A DNA stretch of 47,087 bases from UBA9653 sp014859835 (GTDB lineage: Archaea; Thermoplasmatota; Thermoplasmata; UBA10834): positions 1 to 47,087 of the forward strand of contig JACZKW010000027.1 of the NCBI GenBank assembly GCA_014859835.1, read 5' to 3'. Of the stretch, positions 1 through 7,630 are shown one piece after another. The notes beneath the pieces were generated by a model that saw only the letters and a list, made by a program, of their open reading frames with translations, ran no database searches and had not been told where the DNA came from. Positions within the stretch are counted from its first letter, which is position 1. Every line of letters starts with the position of its first letter. The position numbers were made by a program, and so were the translations under genes.

Positions 1-98
1 TCCCAGAACTGGGAAACTCCACCCTCTACGCAACCACTGAGATGCATACCAGGGAAGACCATGACAGACTGCTTGGCGCGCTGGAGGGGATGAGATGA
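1..98 (+). CDS. gcvPA: Glycine dehydrogenase (decarboxylating) subunit 1, C-terminal end (partial)
   Basis: Only the last 31 codons are inside the window, read in frame 3 to a TGA at 96-98. The peptide contains ATTEMHTRED followed by a Leu-rich end, the C-terminal signature of the GcvPA half of archaeal/bacterial split P-protein. It overlaps the ATG of gcvPB by four bases (ATGA), as expected for translationally coupled subunits. With GcvPB it forms the PLP-dependent glycine decarboxylase of the glycine cleavage system. The assignment rests on the short tail plus the neighbour, so the rest of the gene is unseen. Confidence 0.8.
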   Translation, partial: PELGNSTLYATTEMHTREDHDRLLGALEGMR

Positions 99-1555
99 GG
101 TATCACCAGGCGGACTATAACGTGCCCCTGCTGTTCGAAGCCTGCGACGAGCAGAAGATGGATGACAGTTTCGACCCAACGATCGGCGGCGTCATACCGA
201 AGGAGCTTTTGAGGGCTGACCTCAACATCCCGGACCTGCCGGAGAGGGATGTCGTGAAGCATTTCATCAATCTCTCGCAGATGAACTTCGGCGTCGACAA
301 CGGACTCTATCCGCTCGGATCGTGCACGATGAAATACAATCCGAAGATCTGCGACGAGATCGTATCGTGGCCCTCAGTCGCGAGCATACATCCTCATCAG
401 GACCCTTCGACCGTTCAGGGCGCTCTGAGGCTCATGCACGAGCTCGAGTGTATGCTATGCGAGGTCGGAGGTGTAGATGCGGTGACGCTGCAGCCGGCTG
501 CAGGAGCTCAGGGTGAATACACGGGCATCCATATCGTTCGGGCATATCACGAGGCGAGAGGGGAGAAGAGGAACGAGGTCATACTCCCAGATACCGCCCA
601 CGGAACTAATCCCGCGAGTGCTGCGATGGTCGGCTACGATGTCCTGGAGATACCGTCGAAGAACGGTTGTGTGGACATAGAGGCACTCAAGGCATCGATA
701 TCGTCGGATACCGCGGCGTTCATGTTGACGAACCCGAACACACTCGGAATATTCGAGAAGGATGTGAAGGAGATCGCGGGTACATTGCACGATGCCGGAG
801 CATTGCTCTACTATGACGGTGCGAACCTTAACGCCATCATGGGGAAGACATCCCCCGGCCATATGAACTTCGATATCGTCCATTTCAACCTCCACAAGAC
901 CTTCGCGACCCCTCACGGGGGCGGCGGCCCCGGCGCGGGACCTGTCGGCGTGAAGAGATACCTGGAGGAATTCCTGCCTGTTCCTAGGATAATCGAGAAG
1001 GACGGCAAGTATCATCTTGACTATGATCAACCGAAGAGCATAGGCAAGGTCAAGGCATACTTCGGAAACTTCGGCGTGCTGGTCCGGGCCTACGCGTACA
1101 TGATGATGCAGGGTGGGCCAGGTCTGGAGGCGGCTTCCGAAAACGCCGTGCTCAACTCGAACTACCTCAAGGACAAGCTCAAGGACGATTTCGAGCTGCC
1201 CTACGGGGGCCTCAGAAAGCACGAGTTCGTGCTGAGCGGGAAGCCATTGAAGTCGAAGGGTGTCAGGACTCTCGATTTCGCGAAGCGGCTTCTCGATTAC
1301 GGATTCCACGCGCCCACGATATACTTCCCGATAATCGTGGACGAGGCCCTCATGATCGAACCGACCGAGACGGAATCGAAGGAAACCCTCGACAGGTTCG
1401 TGGATGTCTGCAAGCAGATCCTCAAAGAGGATCCTGAGATCTTGAAGACGGCACCTCACAACACCTCCAGACGGAGGATGGACGAGGCCAAAGCCGCAAG
1501 GGACATGATATTCAGCTGGCGCGGATACAAGAAGAAGATCGAAAACGCGAAATGA
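95..1555 (+). CDS. gcvPB: Glycine dehydrogenase (decarboxylating) subunit 2
   Basis: The product (486 aa) is the PLP-carrying half of split P-protein. It decarboxylates glycine and passes the aminomethyl group to the lipoylated H-protein in the cytoplasm. The PLP lysine is K268 in HFNLHKTF, followed by a Gly-rich PHGGGGPGAGP loop that contacts the phosphate. Length and order fit the family. The start overlaps the gcvPA stop (ATGA). The H, T and L proteins are not in the window, so they must lie upstream or elsewhere. A convergent Lrp/AsnC effector-domain gene ends nine bases after this stop and could relate to amino-acid sensing, but that link is inference. A 334-codon antisense open frame inside this gene is a shadow. 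Confidence 0.96.
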   Translation: MRYHQADYNVPLLFEACDEQKMDDSFDPTIGGVIPKELLRADLNIPDLPERDVVKHFINLSQMNFGVDNGLYPLGSCTMKYNPKICDEIVSWPSVASIHPHQDPSTVQGALRLMHELECMLCEVGGVDAVTLQPAAGAQGEYTGIHIVRAYHEARGEKRNEVILPDTAHGTNPASAAMVGYDVLEIPSKNGCVDIEALKASISSDTAAFMLTNPNTLGIFEKDVKEIAGTLHDAGALLYYDGANLNAIMGKTSPGHMNFDIVHFNLHKTFATPHGGGGPGAGPVGVKRYLEEFLPVPRIIEKDGKYHLDYDQPKSIGKVKAYFGNFGVLVRAYAYMMMQGGPGLEAASENAVLNSNYLKDKLKDDFELPYGGLRKHEFVLSGKPLKSKGVRTLDFAKRLLDYGFHAPTIYFPIIVDEALMIEPTETESKETLDRFVDVCKQILKEDPEILKTAPHNTSRRRMDEAKAARDMIFSWRGYKKKIENAK

Positions 1556-1563
1556 GCCTGTGT

Positions 1564-1800
1564 CTAGCTCCGGTCGAATCGTGCGCAGACCAGTGTCCTC
1601 GTCCCCGTCACTCCCTGGATCGTGCGTATCCTATCGGTCACGATATCACAGAGTTCGTCGAAGTCCTTCGTCTCCAAACGTGCGATCATATCAAACTGAC
1701 CGAAGAGTTGGTGAACTTCTCCGAGCTCAGGGAGCAACCTCAGCTGTTCAAGGACCTTGGATTCCTTGCCGGTTGCGGTGGTTATCAGTACAAATCCCAT
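1564..1800 (-). CDS. Stand-alone Lrp/AsnC ligand-binding (RAM) domain protein
   Basis: The small protein (78 aa from ATG 1800) is a single alpha-beta RAM domain with no helix-turn-helix. It begins with the hydrophobic strand MGFVLITT, has a central GQFDMIARLE strand and ends with GVTGTRTLVCARF. These stand-alone effector domains bind amino acids and can form hetero-oligomers with full Lrp proteins (family knowledge). A GTG at 1815 gives five extra residues, but GGTGAT sits ten bases before the ATG at 1800, which I prefer. A TATA-like GCTTATAGTA lies at about 1842-1853 on this strand. The gene converges with gcvPB, so a role in sensing glycine or related amino acids is possible but unproven. 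Confidence 0.8.
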   Translation of the reverse strand: MGFVLITTATGKESKVLEQLRLLPELGEVHQLFGQFDMIARLETKDFDELCDIVTDRIRTIQGVTGTRTLVCARFDRS

Positions 1801-1982
1801 TGCCAGGGTAATCACCCGAGATGGCCTTAATCGACTCTTACATACTATAAGCTATCGGGATTGTCCATCGATGCACATTATTGAATGTCCGTGCCCGCCA
1901 GCGCATGTATTCATATGTCCATTCATTGATACTGGCGCGTCCTATCTGTCTGAATCAAGTTTCGTACCCGTCACTGTGATTC

Positions 1983-1989
1983 TTAAATA
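1983..1989 (+). promoter_or_regulatory. TATA box for tmk operon
   Basis: TTAAATA lies about 35 bases before the tmk ATG at 2021, so the predicted transcription start is near 2011 with a short leader. The 205-base stretch 1816-2020 otherwise holds the divergent TATA of the RAM-domain gene and nothing else I can support. Confidence 0.55.
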
Positions 1990-2020
1990 CGCGAGGGGAT
2001 GATTGTGGAAGGTTGTCATC

Positions 2021-2614
2021 ATGGCAGGCCTGATAATCCTAGAGGGCATCGACGGTTGCGGCAAATCGACCGTCGCGAAGAGGCTAGCCGAGACCATAGG
2101 TGGAAATGTGGTCCTGACTCGCGAACCCACCGACTCGTGGATGGGTAGGGCGGTCAAGGACGGAGACGGCAAGGAAGTCAGCCCGTACACCGATGCGCTT
2201 CTATTCATGACGGATAGAGCATATCACGTCGCTGAAATGGTCGAGGAGATCAAGAAGGGCAAGCTCGTCATATGCGACCGATACTATCACTCCACTGTAG
2301 CGTACCAGACAGCATCTCTTAGGAGGAAGGGACTAGGAAACAATTTCGACTGGCTTCTGGATGCGAATACAAGAATCGCGATAAAACCGGATGCGACATA
2401 TCTCCTGAGAGTGCCGGTCGATGTCGCGCTGAAGAGGATGTCGGACCGTCCCGAGAAATCGAGGTTCGAGAAAGCCGAGTTCCTTCAGGAAGTGAGCGCG
2501 AATTATGATCGTCTCGCATCCATGGACAGCACGATCATCATGATCGATGCGACCAAGGATCCGGATGAAGTGCTCGAACAGATACTCTCGGACATCAAGG
2601 AGCGGAACATATAA
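2021..2614 (+). CDS. tmk: Thymidylate kinase
   Basis: This P-loop kinase (197 aa) phosphorylates dTMP to dTDP. The Walker A loop GIDGCGKST is at residues 9-17 and the dTMP-site motif DRYYHSTVAYQ is mid-protein. Later DRPEKSRFE resembles the LID region. The frame opens at a TTG at 2003, but the ATG at 2021 gives the usual N-terminus directly before the first strand and fits the TATA position. It leads a likely operon: coaBC starts 28 bases after its stop and the pantoate kinase gene overlaps coaBC. Length is normal for the family. Confidence 0.95.
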   Translation: MAGLIILEGIDGCGKSTVAKRLAETIGGNVVLTREPTDSWMGRAVKDGDGKEVSPYTDALLFMTDRAYHVAEMVEEIKKGKLVICDRYYHSTVAYQTASLRRKGLGNNFDWLLDANTRIAIKPDATYLLRVPVDVALKRMSDRPEKSRFEKAEFLQEVSANYDRLASMDSTIIMIDATKDPDEVLEQILSDIKERNI

Positions 2615-2642
2615 TATGAGGGACAGGACTGGAAGTGGTTAG

Positions 2643-3836
2643 ATGCACCCGGCAGATCATCTCAGAGGAACCAAGAGCGACAAGCTCAAGGGACGCAAGA
2701 TAGTACTTGGTCTCACGGGCAGCATCGCAGCCGTCGAATCGATCAGGCTGTGCAGGGAGCTCATTCGACACGGGGCAGAGGTGCACGTAGTCATGTCGCC
2801 TGACGCCAGGACCATCGTCCACCCGTACGCATTGGAGTTCGCTTCTGGGAGGCCAGCCATCACGGAAATCGACGGTGGCGTGCAACACGTGGCATTGTGC
2901 GGCGATGTCCCGGACAAGGCCGAACTCCTGTTGATCGCGCCCGCGACCGCCAACACCATATCGAAGATAGCATGCGGCATAGATGACACGCCAGTGACCA
3001 CCTTTGCAGCCACCGCTCTTGGTACTGGCATCCAAGTCGTCGTTGTGCCCGCCATGCACGGCTCGATGATCAAAAACAAGGCAGTGATAGAGAATATCAG
3101 CAAGCTCAAGGAAATGGGCGTACTGGTCCTCGAACCCAGGATGGAAGAGGCGAAGGCCAAGATGCCAGATATCGAGCACATAGTGACATATGCGATCAGA
3201 ACCGTAGGCAGGAATGACCTGAAGGGGAGGAAGGTGCTCGTCATCGCAGGATCCACCGAGGAACCGATGGACGACATCAGGGTGATCACGAACAAGAGCT
3301 CTGGAGAGACGGGCATCGAGTTCGCGAGGGCGGCCTATGAGCATGGTGCCTCCGTGGACCTCTGGATGGGAAGATGCGATACGCCTATTCCGAGCTATTT
3401 CACCACTACTAGGTTCTCCAGCTTCAAGGAGCTAGCCGCGCTTATGGGGAAGGTTGACCATGACGTCGTGTTCTTCCCGGCAGCGGTATCGGATTATTCA
3501 CCGGACAAGTTCGAAGGTAAGATGCAATCCGACAAGGAAAGCATCACAGTGACGTTTAAGAGAAACCCCAAGCTGATAGATGCCATCAAGGCAAAGGTCG
3601 TCGTGGGGTTCAAGGCGCAGGCGAAACTGGACGATGAAGGATTGCTGGACGATGCGAAACTGCTCCTTGACAGATCCAAGTGCTCGCTCGTTGTGGCCAA
3701 CAAGATAGAGGAGGTCTCGAAGGGCAGGACGAGAATCCTGCTCGTCGAGAAGAACGGACTGTTCATCAATCTTGAAGGCACCAAGTTCGATGTGGCCGAA
3801 AGGGTCGTCGACAGGGTAGCAAGGATGATACAATGA
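2643..3836 (+). CDS. coaBC: Bifunctional phosphopantothenoylcysteine decarboxylase/phosphopantothenate-cysteine ligase
   Basis: The two-domain CoA enzyme (397 aa) joins cysteine to 4'-phosphopantothenate and then decarboxylates the product with FMN. The N-terminal CoaC domain starts at KIVLGLTGSIAA, with the likely catalytic His at residue 82 (GGVQHVAL) and the PAMHGSM substrate motif at 136-142. The CoaB domain starts near residue 193 (KGRKVLVIAGSTEEP), with nucleotide-site NKSSGETG at 217-224 and FFPAAVSDY further on. The next gene, pantoate kinase, overlaps by four bases, so two steps of the archaeal CoA route are co-transcribed. The phosphopantothenate synthetase between them is not in this window. 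Confidence 0.95.
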   Translation: MHPADHLRGTKSDKLKGRKIVLGLTGSIAAVESIRLCRELIRHGAEVHVVMSPDARTIVHPYALEFASGRPAITEIDGGVQHVALCGDVPDKAELLLIAPATANTISKIACGIDDTPVTTFAATALGTGIQVVVVPAMHGSMIKNKAVIENISKLKEMGVLVLEPRMEEAKAKMPDIEHIVTYAIRTVGRNDLKGRKVLVIAGSTEEPMDDIRVITNKSSGETGIEFARAAYEHGASVDLWMGRCDTPIPSYFTTTRFSSFKELAALMGKVDHDVVFFPAAVSDYSPDKFEGKMQSDKESITVTFKRNPKLIDAIKAKVVVGFKAQAKLDDEGLLDDAKLLLDRSKCSLVVANKIEEVSKGRTRILLVEKNGLFINLEGTKFDVAERVVDRVARMIQ

Positions 3837-4693
3837 AGGTCACGGCGTTCAGCCCGGGCCACATCACGGGCTTTTTTGAGATATGTCCGGGAAAGGATGC
3901 CCTATCTACAGGATCCAGGGGTGCAGGCGTGTGCATCTCCCTGGGTGCGACATCGGAAGTCCAACTGGTTCCGGCGACCAAGCAGTCCGTGAAGGTCACG
4001 ATAAACGGCAAGCAGAGCCGTGCCGAGGTAACTAGGGCAGCCATATCGCATCTGATAGGTGACACCGGCATGAGGGTGAACATAGTGACCGAACTCGACC
4101 TCCCGATCGGCCAAGGCTTCGGGATGAGCGCTGCTGGAACACTCTCCGCCGCCATCGCTACTGCGTATGTGATGGGGAGGGAGAGGCAGGAGGCGTTCGA
4201 AGCAGCCCACATAGCCGAGATCGAATGCGGTTGCGGACTCGGTGATGTCTCGGCGATACACAGAGGCGGCGTGACCATAAGGACGAGACCCGGTCTCCCT
4301 CCGAAAGGCGAGGTGCTCAGGGTCGACGGGGACCATGAGATCGTCCTTGCGATCATAGGGAAGAAACTCCTCACGAAAGAGATATTGGAGAATGAGGAAA
4401 CCCGGAACGAGATCAATTCCAAGGGCGCGGGTCTCCTAGACAGCATGGTCAAGGACCAGACAATCGAGCGACTCATGGTGAACTCGCGCATATTCGCGAT
4501 AGAGTCAGGCCTGGCAACCAAGAAACTCATCAAGGCCATGGACCTCGTGACCGGTCCTGGTATGGCCAGCATGTCGATGCTTGGCAATTCGCTCTTCGCA
4601 ATAGGAGATGTAGAGAGGATAAAGGAGCGGCTCTCCAGCGTGGGAGAGGTCCGAGTGTGCAAGATAGACACACAAGGTCCCAGGCTAGTGTGA
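3833..4693 (+). CDS. Pantoate kinase (archaeal GHMP kinase)
   Basis: This GHMP-fold kinase (286 aa) matches archaeal pantoate kinase, which makes 4-phosphopantoate in the archaeal CoA pathway. The ATP-binding motif LPIGQGFGMSAAG is at residues 90-102 and the N-terminus begins with the family pattern FSPGHITGFF. A later GCGLGDVSAIHRGG segment is also typical. The ATG overlaps the coaBC stop (ATGA), which ties it functionally to CoA synthesis rather than to other GHMP substrates. It converges with the DUF357 gene eleven bases downstream. Confidence 0.92.
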   Translation: MKVTAFSPGHITGFFEICPGKDALSTGSRGAGVCISLGATSEVQLVPATKQSVKVTINGKQSRAEVTRAAISHLIGDTGMRVNIVTELDLPIGQGFGMSAAGTLSAAIATAYVMGRERQEAFEAAHIAEIECGCGLGDVSAIHRGGVTIRTRPGLPPKGEVLRVDGDHEIVLAIIGKKLLTKEILENEETRNEINSKGAGLLDSMVKDQTIERLMVNSRIFAIESGLATKKLIKAMDLVTGPGMASMSMLGNSLFAIGDVERIKERLSSVGEVRVCKIDTQGPRLV

Positions 4694-4704
4694 GATGTAC
4701 CAGA

Positions 4705-5007
4705 CTACTCGTACAGAGTGAACAACCTGTCGTCACAGTTCACATCGAAAAGCCCGATCCTTGCGCCGCAGTCAAGCCATCCATGGGCGTAATTGACGCA
4801 TGCGAAGGCGTTGATGAGATCACCTTTCTTCAGAAAATCCTTGGAGTCCTCGAAATATGCTCTCGCCATCCCCAGAAAATCATCCGCGAGCTTACGGTTG
4901 AATGAACGCTCGGGAGCAGCGATCTTCAGCTTGGAGAGGGCTTGCGATGTGATACCTATGTACCTCTCGACCTTTTCAACGCTGAGCACGCTCTCCTCGG
5001 ATGACAT
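4705..5007 (-). CDS. DUF357 domain protein
   Basis: The predicted protein (100 aa from ATG 5007) is helical with no membrane segment. It looks like the archaeal DUF357 family: a helix with VEKVERYIGIT, then RSFNRKLADDFLGMARAYFEDS and FACVNYAHGWLDCGARIGLF. The frame is open upstream to 5106, but that part lies inside herA. The ATG at 5007 follows the herA stop by one base, and the end of herA supplies the ribosome-binding sequence GGATGTGA. Co-transcription with herA is therefore near certain. The molecular function is unknown. Its position suggests some link to HerA, which is inference. Confidence 0.8.
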   Translation of the reverse strand: MSSEESVLSVEKVERYIGITSQALSKLKIAAPERSFNRKLADDFLGMARAYFEDSKDFLKKGDLINAFACVNYAHGWLDCGARIGLFDVNCDDRLFTLYE

Positions 5008-5008
5008 T

Positions 5009-6610
5009 TCACATCCTTCTAGACGGGACGACTTCCACGCTCTCGCCGCCGTGCTTGGACTCCCGCGGCCGGACCTCCACGAACAGAGGCATCGAGACGC
5101 CGCCACCAGTGATGATCGCTGTGCCTATGGGCAGACGCTGTATCTCCTCTTCCATGCCGTCCGTGAGACCCTCGATCGATGAGGTGATGGCCTTGAGGTC
5201 ATTGGGGTTGTTCACTTTGAGTATGATCTGCGTATTGCACTGGCTCAGGACATTCTTATCGACCTTGGCCGGCCGCTGGGTGATAATCATCAGACCCAAT
5301 CCGAACTTACGGCCTTCGGATGCAATCGTCCTGAACACCTTCGAACAGGCGACGACTCCCTGCTGAGGGCAGAAGTTGTGAGCCTCTTCGACCACGAGCA
5401 TCAAGGGTGGAATCTTTCCGACCTTTCTCAGCTCGAACATCGCGTTGCAGACCCTGTTCACGATGAGCTCCTGTATGTCCGGCGGGGTGCCTCTCAGGTT
5501 TATGATGGTCGTCTTTCCTTTCTGGATCAGCTCATCGATCTTGGTGCCTTGCTCCGCGAACACCTCGATCTCGTTCAGATACTCCAGCTCGCTTATCAGG
5601 CCGGCACTGGAGGGTTCGGCGTTCGCCTCGAGCACTGCGATGATGTCCTTCAGAGAATAGCTATCCTTGGTTTCGCGAAGTGCTTCTACAGCCTTCCGCA
5701 ACATCGTGAGATACGACCTCACATTCTTGATGTTGGTCAAGCCCAGTATCTCCCTGGCATCTAGATTGTGCAGTGTGAATCTGAGTGGTTTCGCACCCTT
5801 GTTGATGTTGGTGTCCGTCGCGAACTCCATGATACGGTCCTCATATCCCTTCGGCGTCACTCCGAAATCCCTGTTGGTCTTCTTCACGACGCCCTTCTGC
5901 TTCATGGTGGAGTACTCGCCGTGAGGGTCCAGCACGCACACGGTGACCTTGTGCTTCATCATCTCTTCGATGAGAGCACCAGAACAGTATGACTTGCCGC
6001 CGCCCGTCTTGCTCAATATGCAGACATGCTTCTGGACGAGAGCATTGATATCGAGTTCGACCCTTATATCGTGACCCGCGAGAAGACCGATATATGCGCC
6101 CACATCGGTATGCTCCTTGATGCCTACGATATCCTTGATCAATTCCTCATCGGCACGTAAGACATTCTCACCGGCCTTCAGAGGAGTTCTTGGGACCTGC
6201 AGTAAGCTGCGGTCGTCCCTGTAACCCACGATGGATACGACGGCGACCTCTTTCTCCTCGATCGGCACCGGCGTGCCGTGCTTGATGGACTGAGCGCCAT
6301 CTATCGTGAGATTGGTGCGCCTCTCGACCTCGGAGACCTGACCCAGGACGAATCCGTGGATCGGGTGGTTGACCTGCACATACTCCATCTTCTCGAGCGG
6401 TGCGGTGATCACCATGTTGAACTTGAGAGTGCCGACATTGCCATAGATCATCCCGACTTCTTCGAGTCCGCTAGAGTGCTTCTTCTTGGATACTCTAGTG
6501 TGCTTGGCAGGCTGTTCCTGGACAGACTCTGCAGGAGTGTCTTCGACCATAACTGCCTCCAGTTCCTGCGGAGATAGAATCATCTGGTCAGTACCTTCGT
6601 TCACGTGCAT
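5009..6610 (-). CDS. herA: HerA-type DNA helicase/translocase (HAS-barrel ATPase)
   Basis: The 533 aa protein is a FtsK/HerA-superfamily ATPase that in archaea pumps DNA with NurA and Mre11-Rad50 during end resection. An N-terminal HAS-barrel region (after GNVGTLKFN) precedes the ATPase. Walker A SKTGGGKS is at about residues 200-207, Walker B LMLVVEEAHNF at about 404-413, and a sensor ITQRPAKVD near 443. No nurA, mre11 or rad50 is adjacent. The frame opens at 6688, but a TATA-like GATTAATAG at 6643-6652 places the transcript start near 6622, so ATG 6610 (or GTG 6604) is the credible start. DUF357 follows directly. Confidence 0.9.
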   Translation of the reverse strand: MHVNEGTDQMILSPQELEAVMVEDTPAESVQEQPAKHTRVSKKKHSSGLEEVGMIYGNVGTLKFNMVITAPLEKMEYVQVNHPIHGFVLGQVSEVERRTNLTIDGAQSIKHGTPVPIEEKEVAVVSIVGYRDDRSLLQVPRTPLKAGENVLRADEELIKDIVGIKEHTDVGAYIGLLAGHDIRVELDINALVQKHVCILSKTGGGKSYCSGALIEEMMKHKVTVCVLDPHGEYSTMKQKGVVKKTNRDFGVTPKGYEDRIMEFATDTNINKGAKPLRFTLHNLDAREILGLTNIKNVRSYLTMLRKAVEALRETKDSYSLKDIIAVLEANAEPSSAGLISELEYLNEIEVFAEQGTKIDELIQKGKTTIINLRGTPPDIQELIVNRVCNAMFELRKVGKIPPLMLVVEEAHNFCPQQGVVACSKVFRTIASEGRKFGLGLMIITQRPAKVDKNVLSQCNTQIILKVNNPNDLKAITSSIEGLTDGMEEEIQRLPIGTAIITGGGVSMPLFVEVRPRESKHGGESVEVVPSRRM

Positions 6611-6642
6611 CCCATCTCGATTCCCTAATATGACGGTCTCGT

Positions 6643-6695
6643 CTATTAATCTTTTGCGAGAGTGTAATCCAGTCGAGACGACCGTCAATATATTA
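6643..6695. promoter_or_regulatory. Divergent herA/prs promoter region
   Basis: Two TATA elements face apart: GATTAATAG on the minus strand (about 6643-6652) for herA and AATATATTA on the plus strand (6687-6695) for prs. The plus element predicts a start near 6716-6720, a very short leader before the prs ATG at 6728. Confidence 0.5.
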
Positions 6696-6727
6696 GATAG
6701 GAAACGGCATTGTCGCCTGACGGTACC

Positions 6728-7582
6728 ATGTATGTCGTAGGGGGATCGGCCTCGCAGAGGCTATCGGCGGAACTCGCGCGCGTCCTCAAGGCCAAATTGG
6801 CCAAGGTGGAGATCAAGCGGTTTCCAGATGATGAGTGCTACGTCAGGATAGACGAGGAACTGGAAGGCGAAGACGTCTTCCTCGTACAGACGACCTGGCC
6901 AGACAAGAACATCGTGGAACTCTTCCTGCTGCAAGATGCGATCCGGGAGTTCGAGGTCTCATCCTTGACTACGGTCGTTCCTTACTTCGGATATGCTCGC
7001 CAGGACAAGCAGTTCAAAACAGGCGAGCCCATAAGCGCGCGCGCCATCGCGCGCCTGATCCAACTGAACACCGACGAATTCATTACGGTAGATATCCACG
7101 CATCATCAGTGATAGACTGGTTCGATGGTGTATCCGCCAAAAACGCGCACGCGTACCCTGAGATAGGCAAGTTCCTGAAGGCAAAGGGCACGCAGATGGT
7201 CCTATCGCCCGACGAGGGAAGGTGGGATAATGCGAAGAGGATAGCCGATGTCATGAGCTGCGATGCGGACTACCTCGTCAAGGAGAGGTTGGACGGCGAG
7301 ACCGTGACGATGACCCCTAAGTCACTGGATGTGAAAGGCAAGAGGGTGGCGATCGTCGATGACATCATCTCGACCGGGAGCACCATCGTGAAGGCCGCTG
7401 AACAGCTGAGGAAGCACGGAGCAGCCCACATCGTCGCTGCATGCACCCATGGGGTGTTCGCCAGGGACGCGGTGACGAAGCTCAAGACCTGTTGCGATGA
7501 GATTTATTCGACAGATACGATAGAAAATCCCACGACGACCATAAGTGTGGCGCCACAGATAGCTAGGATGGCAATGGATTGA
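6728..7582 (+). CDS. prs: Ribose-phosphate pyrophosphokinase (PRPP synthetase)
   Basis: The cytoplasmic enzyme (284 aa) makes PRPP from ribose 5-phosphate and ATP, feeding purine synthesis (purSLQ lies 12 kb away). The flexible ATP-loop region PYFGYARQDKQF, the DIHA metal/ribose-phosphate segment and the PRPP-binding loop VAIVDDIISTGST are all present. Length equals the short archaeal class of about 285 aa. The frame can be read from a TTG at 6710, but the TATA box at 6687-6695 and the usual N-terminus MYVVGGSAS favour the ATG at 6728. Confidence 0.95.
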   Translation: MYVVGGSASQRLSAELARVLKAKLAKVEIKRFPDDECYVRIDEELEGEDVFLVQTTWPDKNIVELFLLQDAIREFEVSSLTTVVPYFGYARQDKQFKTGEPISARAIARLIQLNTDEFITVDIHASSVIDWFDGVSAKNAHAYPEIGKFLKAKGTQMVLSPDEGRWDNAKRIADVMSCDADYLVKERLDGETVTMTPKSLDVKGKRVAIVDDIISTGSTIVKAAEQLRKHGAAHIVAACTHGVFARDAVTKLKTCCDEIYSTDTIENPTTTISVAPQIARMAMD

Positions 7583-7597
7583 TTTCCAACCAAAAGC

Positions 7598-7604
7598 TAC
7601 ATAA
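7598..7604 (+). promoter_or_regulatory. TATA box for proS
   Basis: TACATAA lies about 30 bases before the proS ATG at 7631, predicting a start near 7626 and an almost leaderless message, although GGAG is also present at about -9. Confidence 0.5.
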
Positions 7605-7630
7605 GCCCCTCTAGGATTCTCGGAGCTGGC

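Noticed and set aside
455..1459. 334-codon open frame on the minus strand opposite gcvPB
   Set aside because: It lies wholly inside a clear conserved gene, has no recognisable domain and is a codon-bias shadow.
3766..4671. 301-codon minus-strand frame opposite the pantoate kinase gene
   Set aside because: Ser/Pro-rich shadow of a well-supported GHMP kinase gene; no ribosome-binding site or domain.
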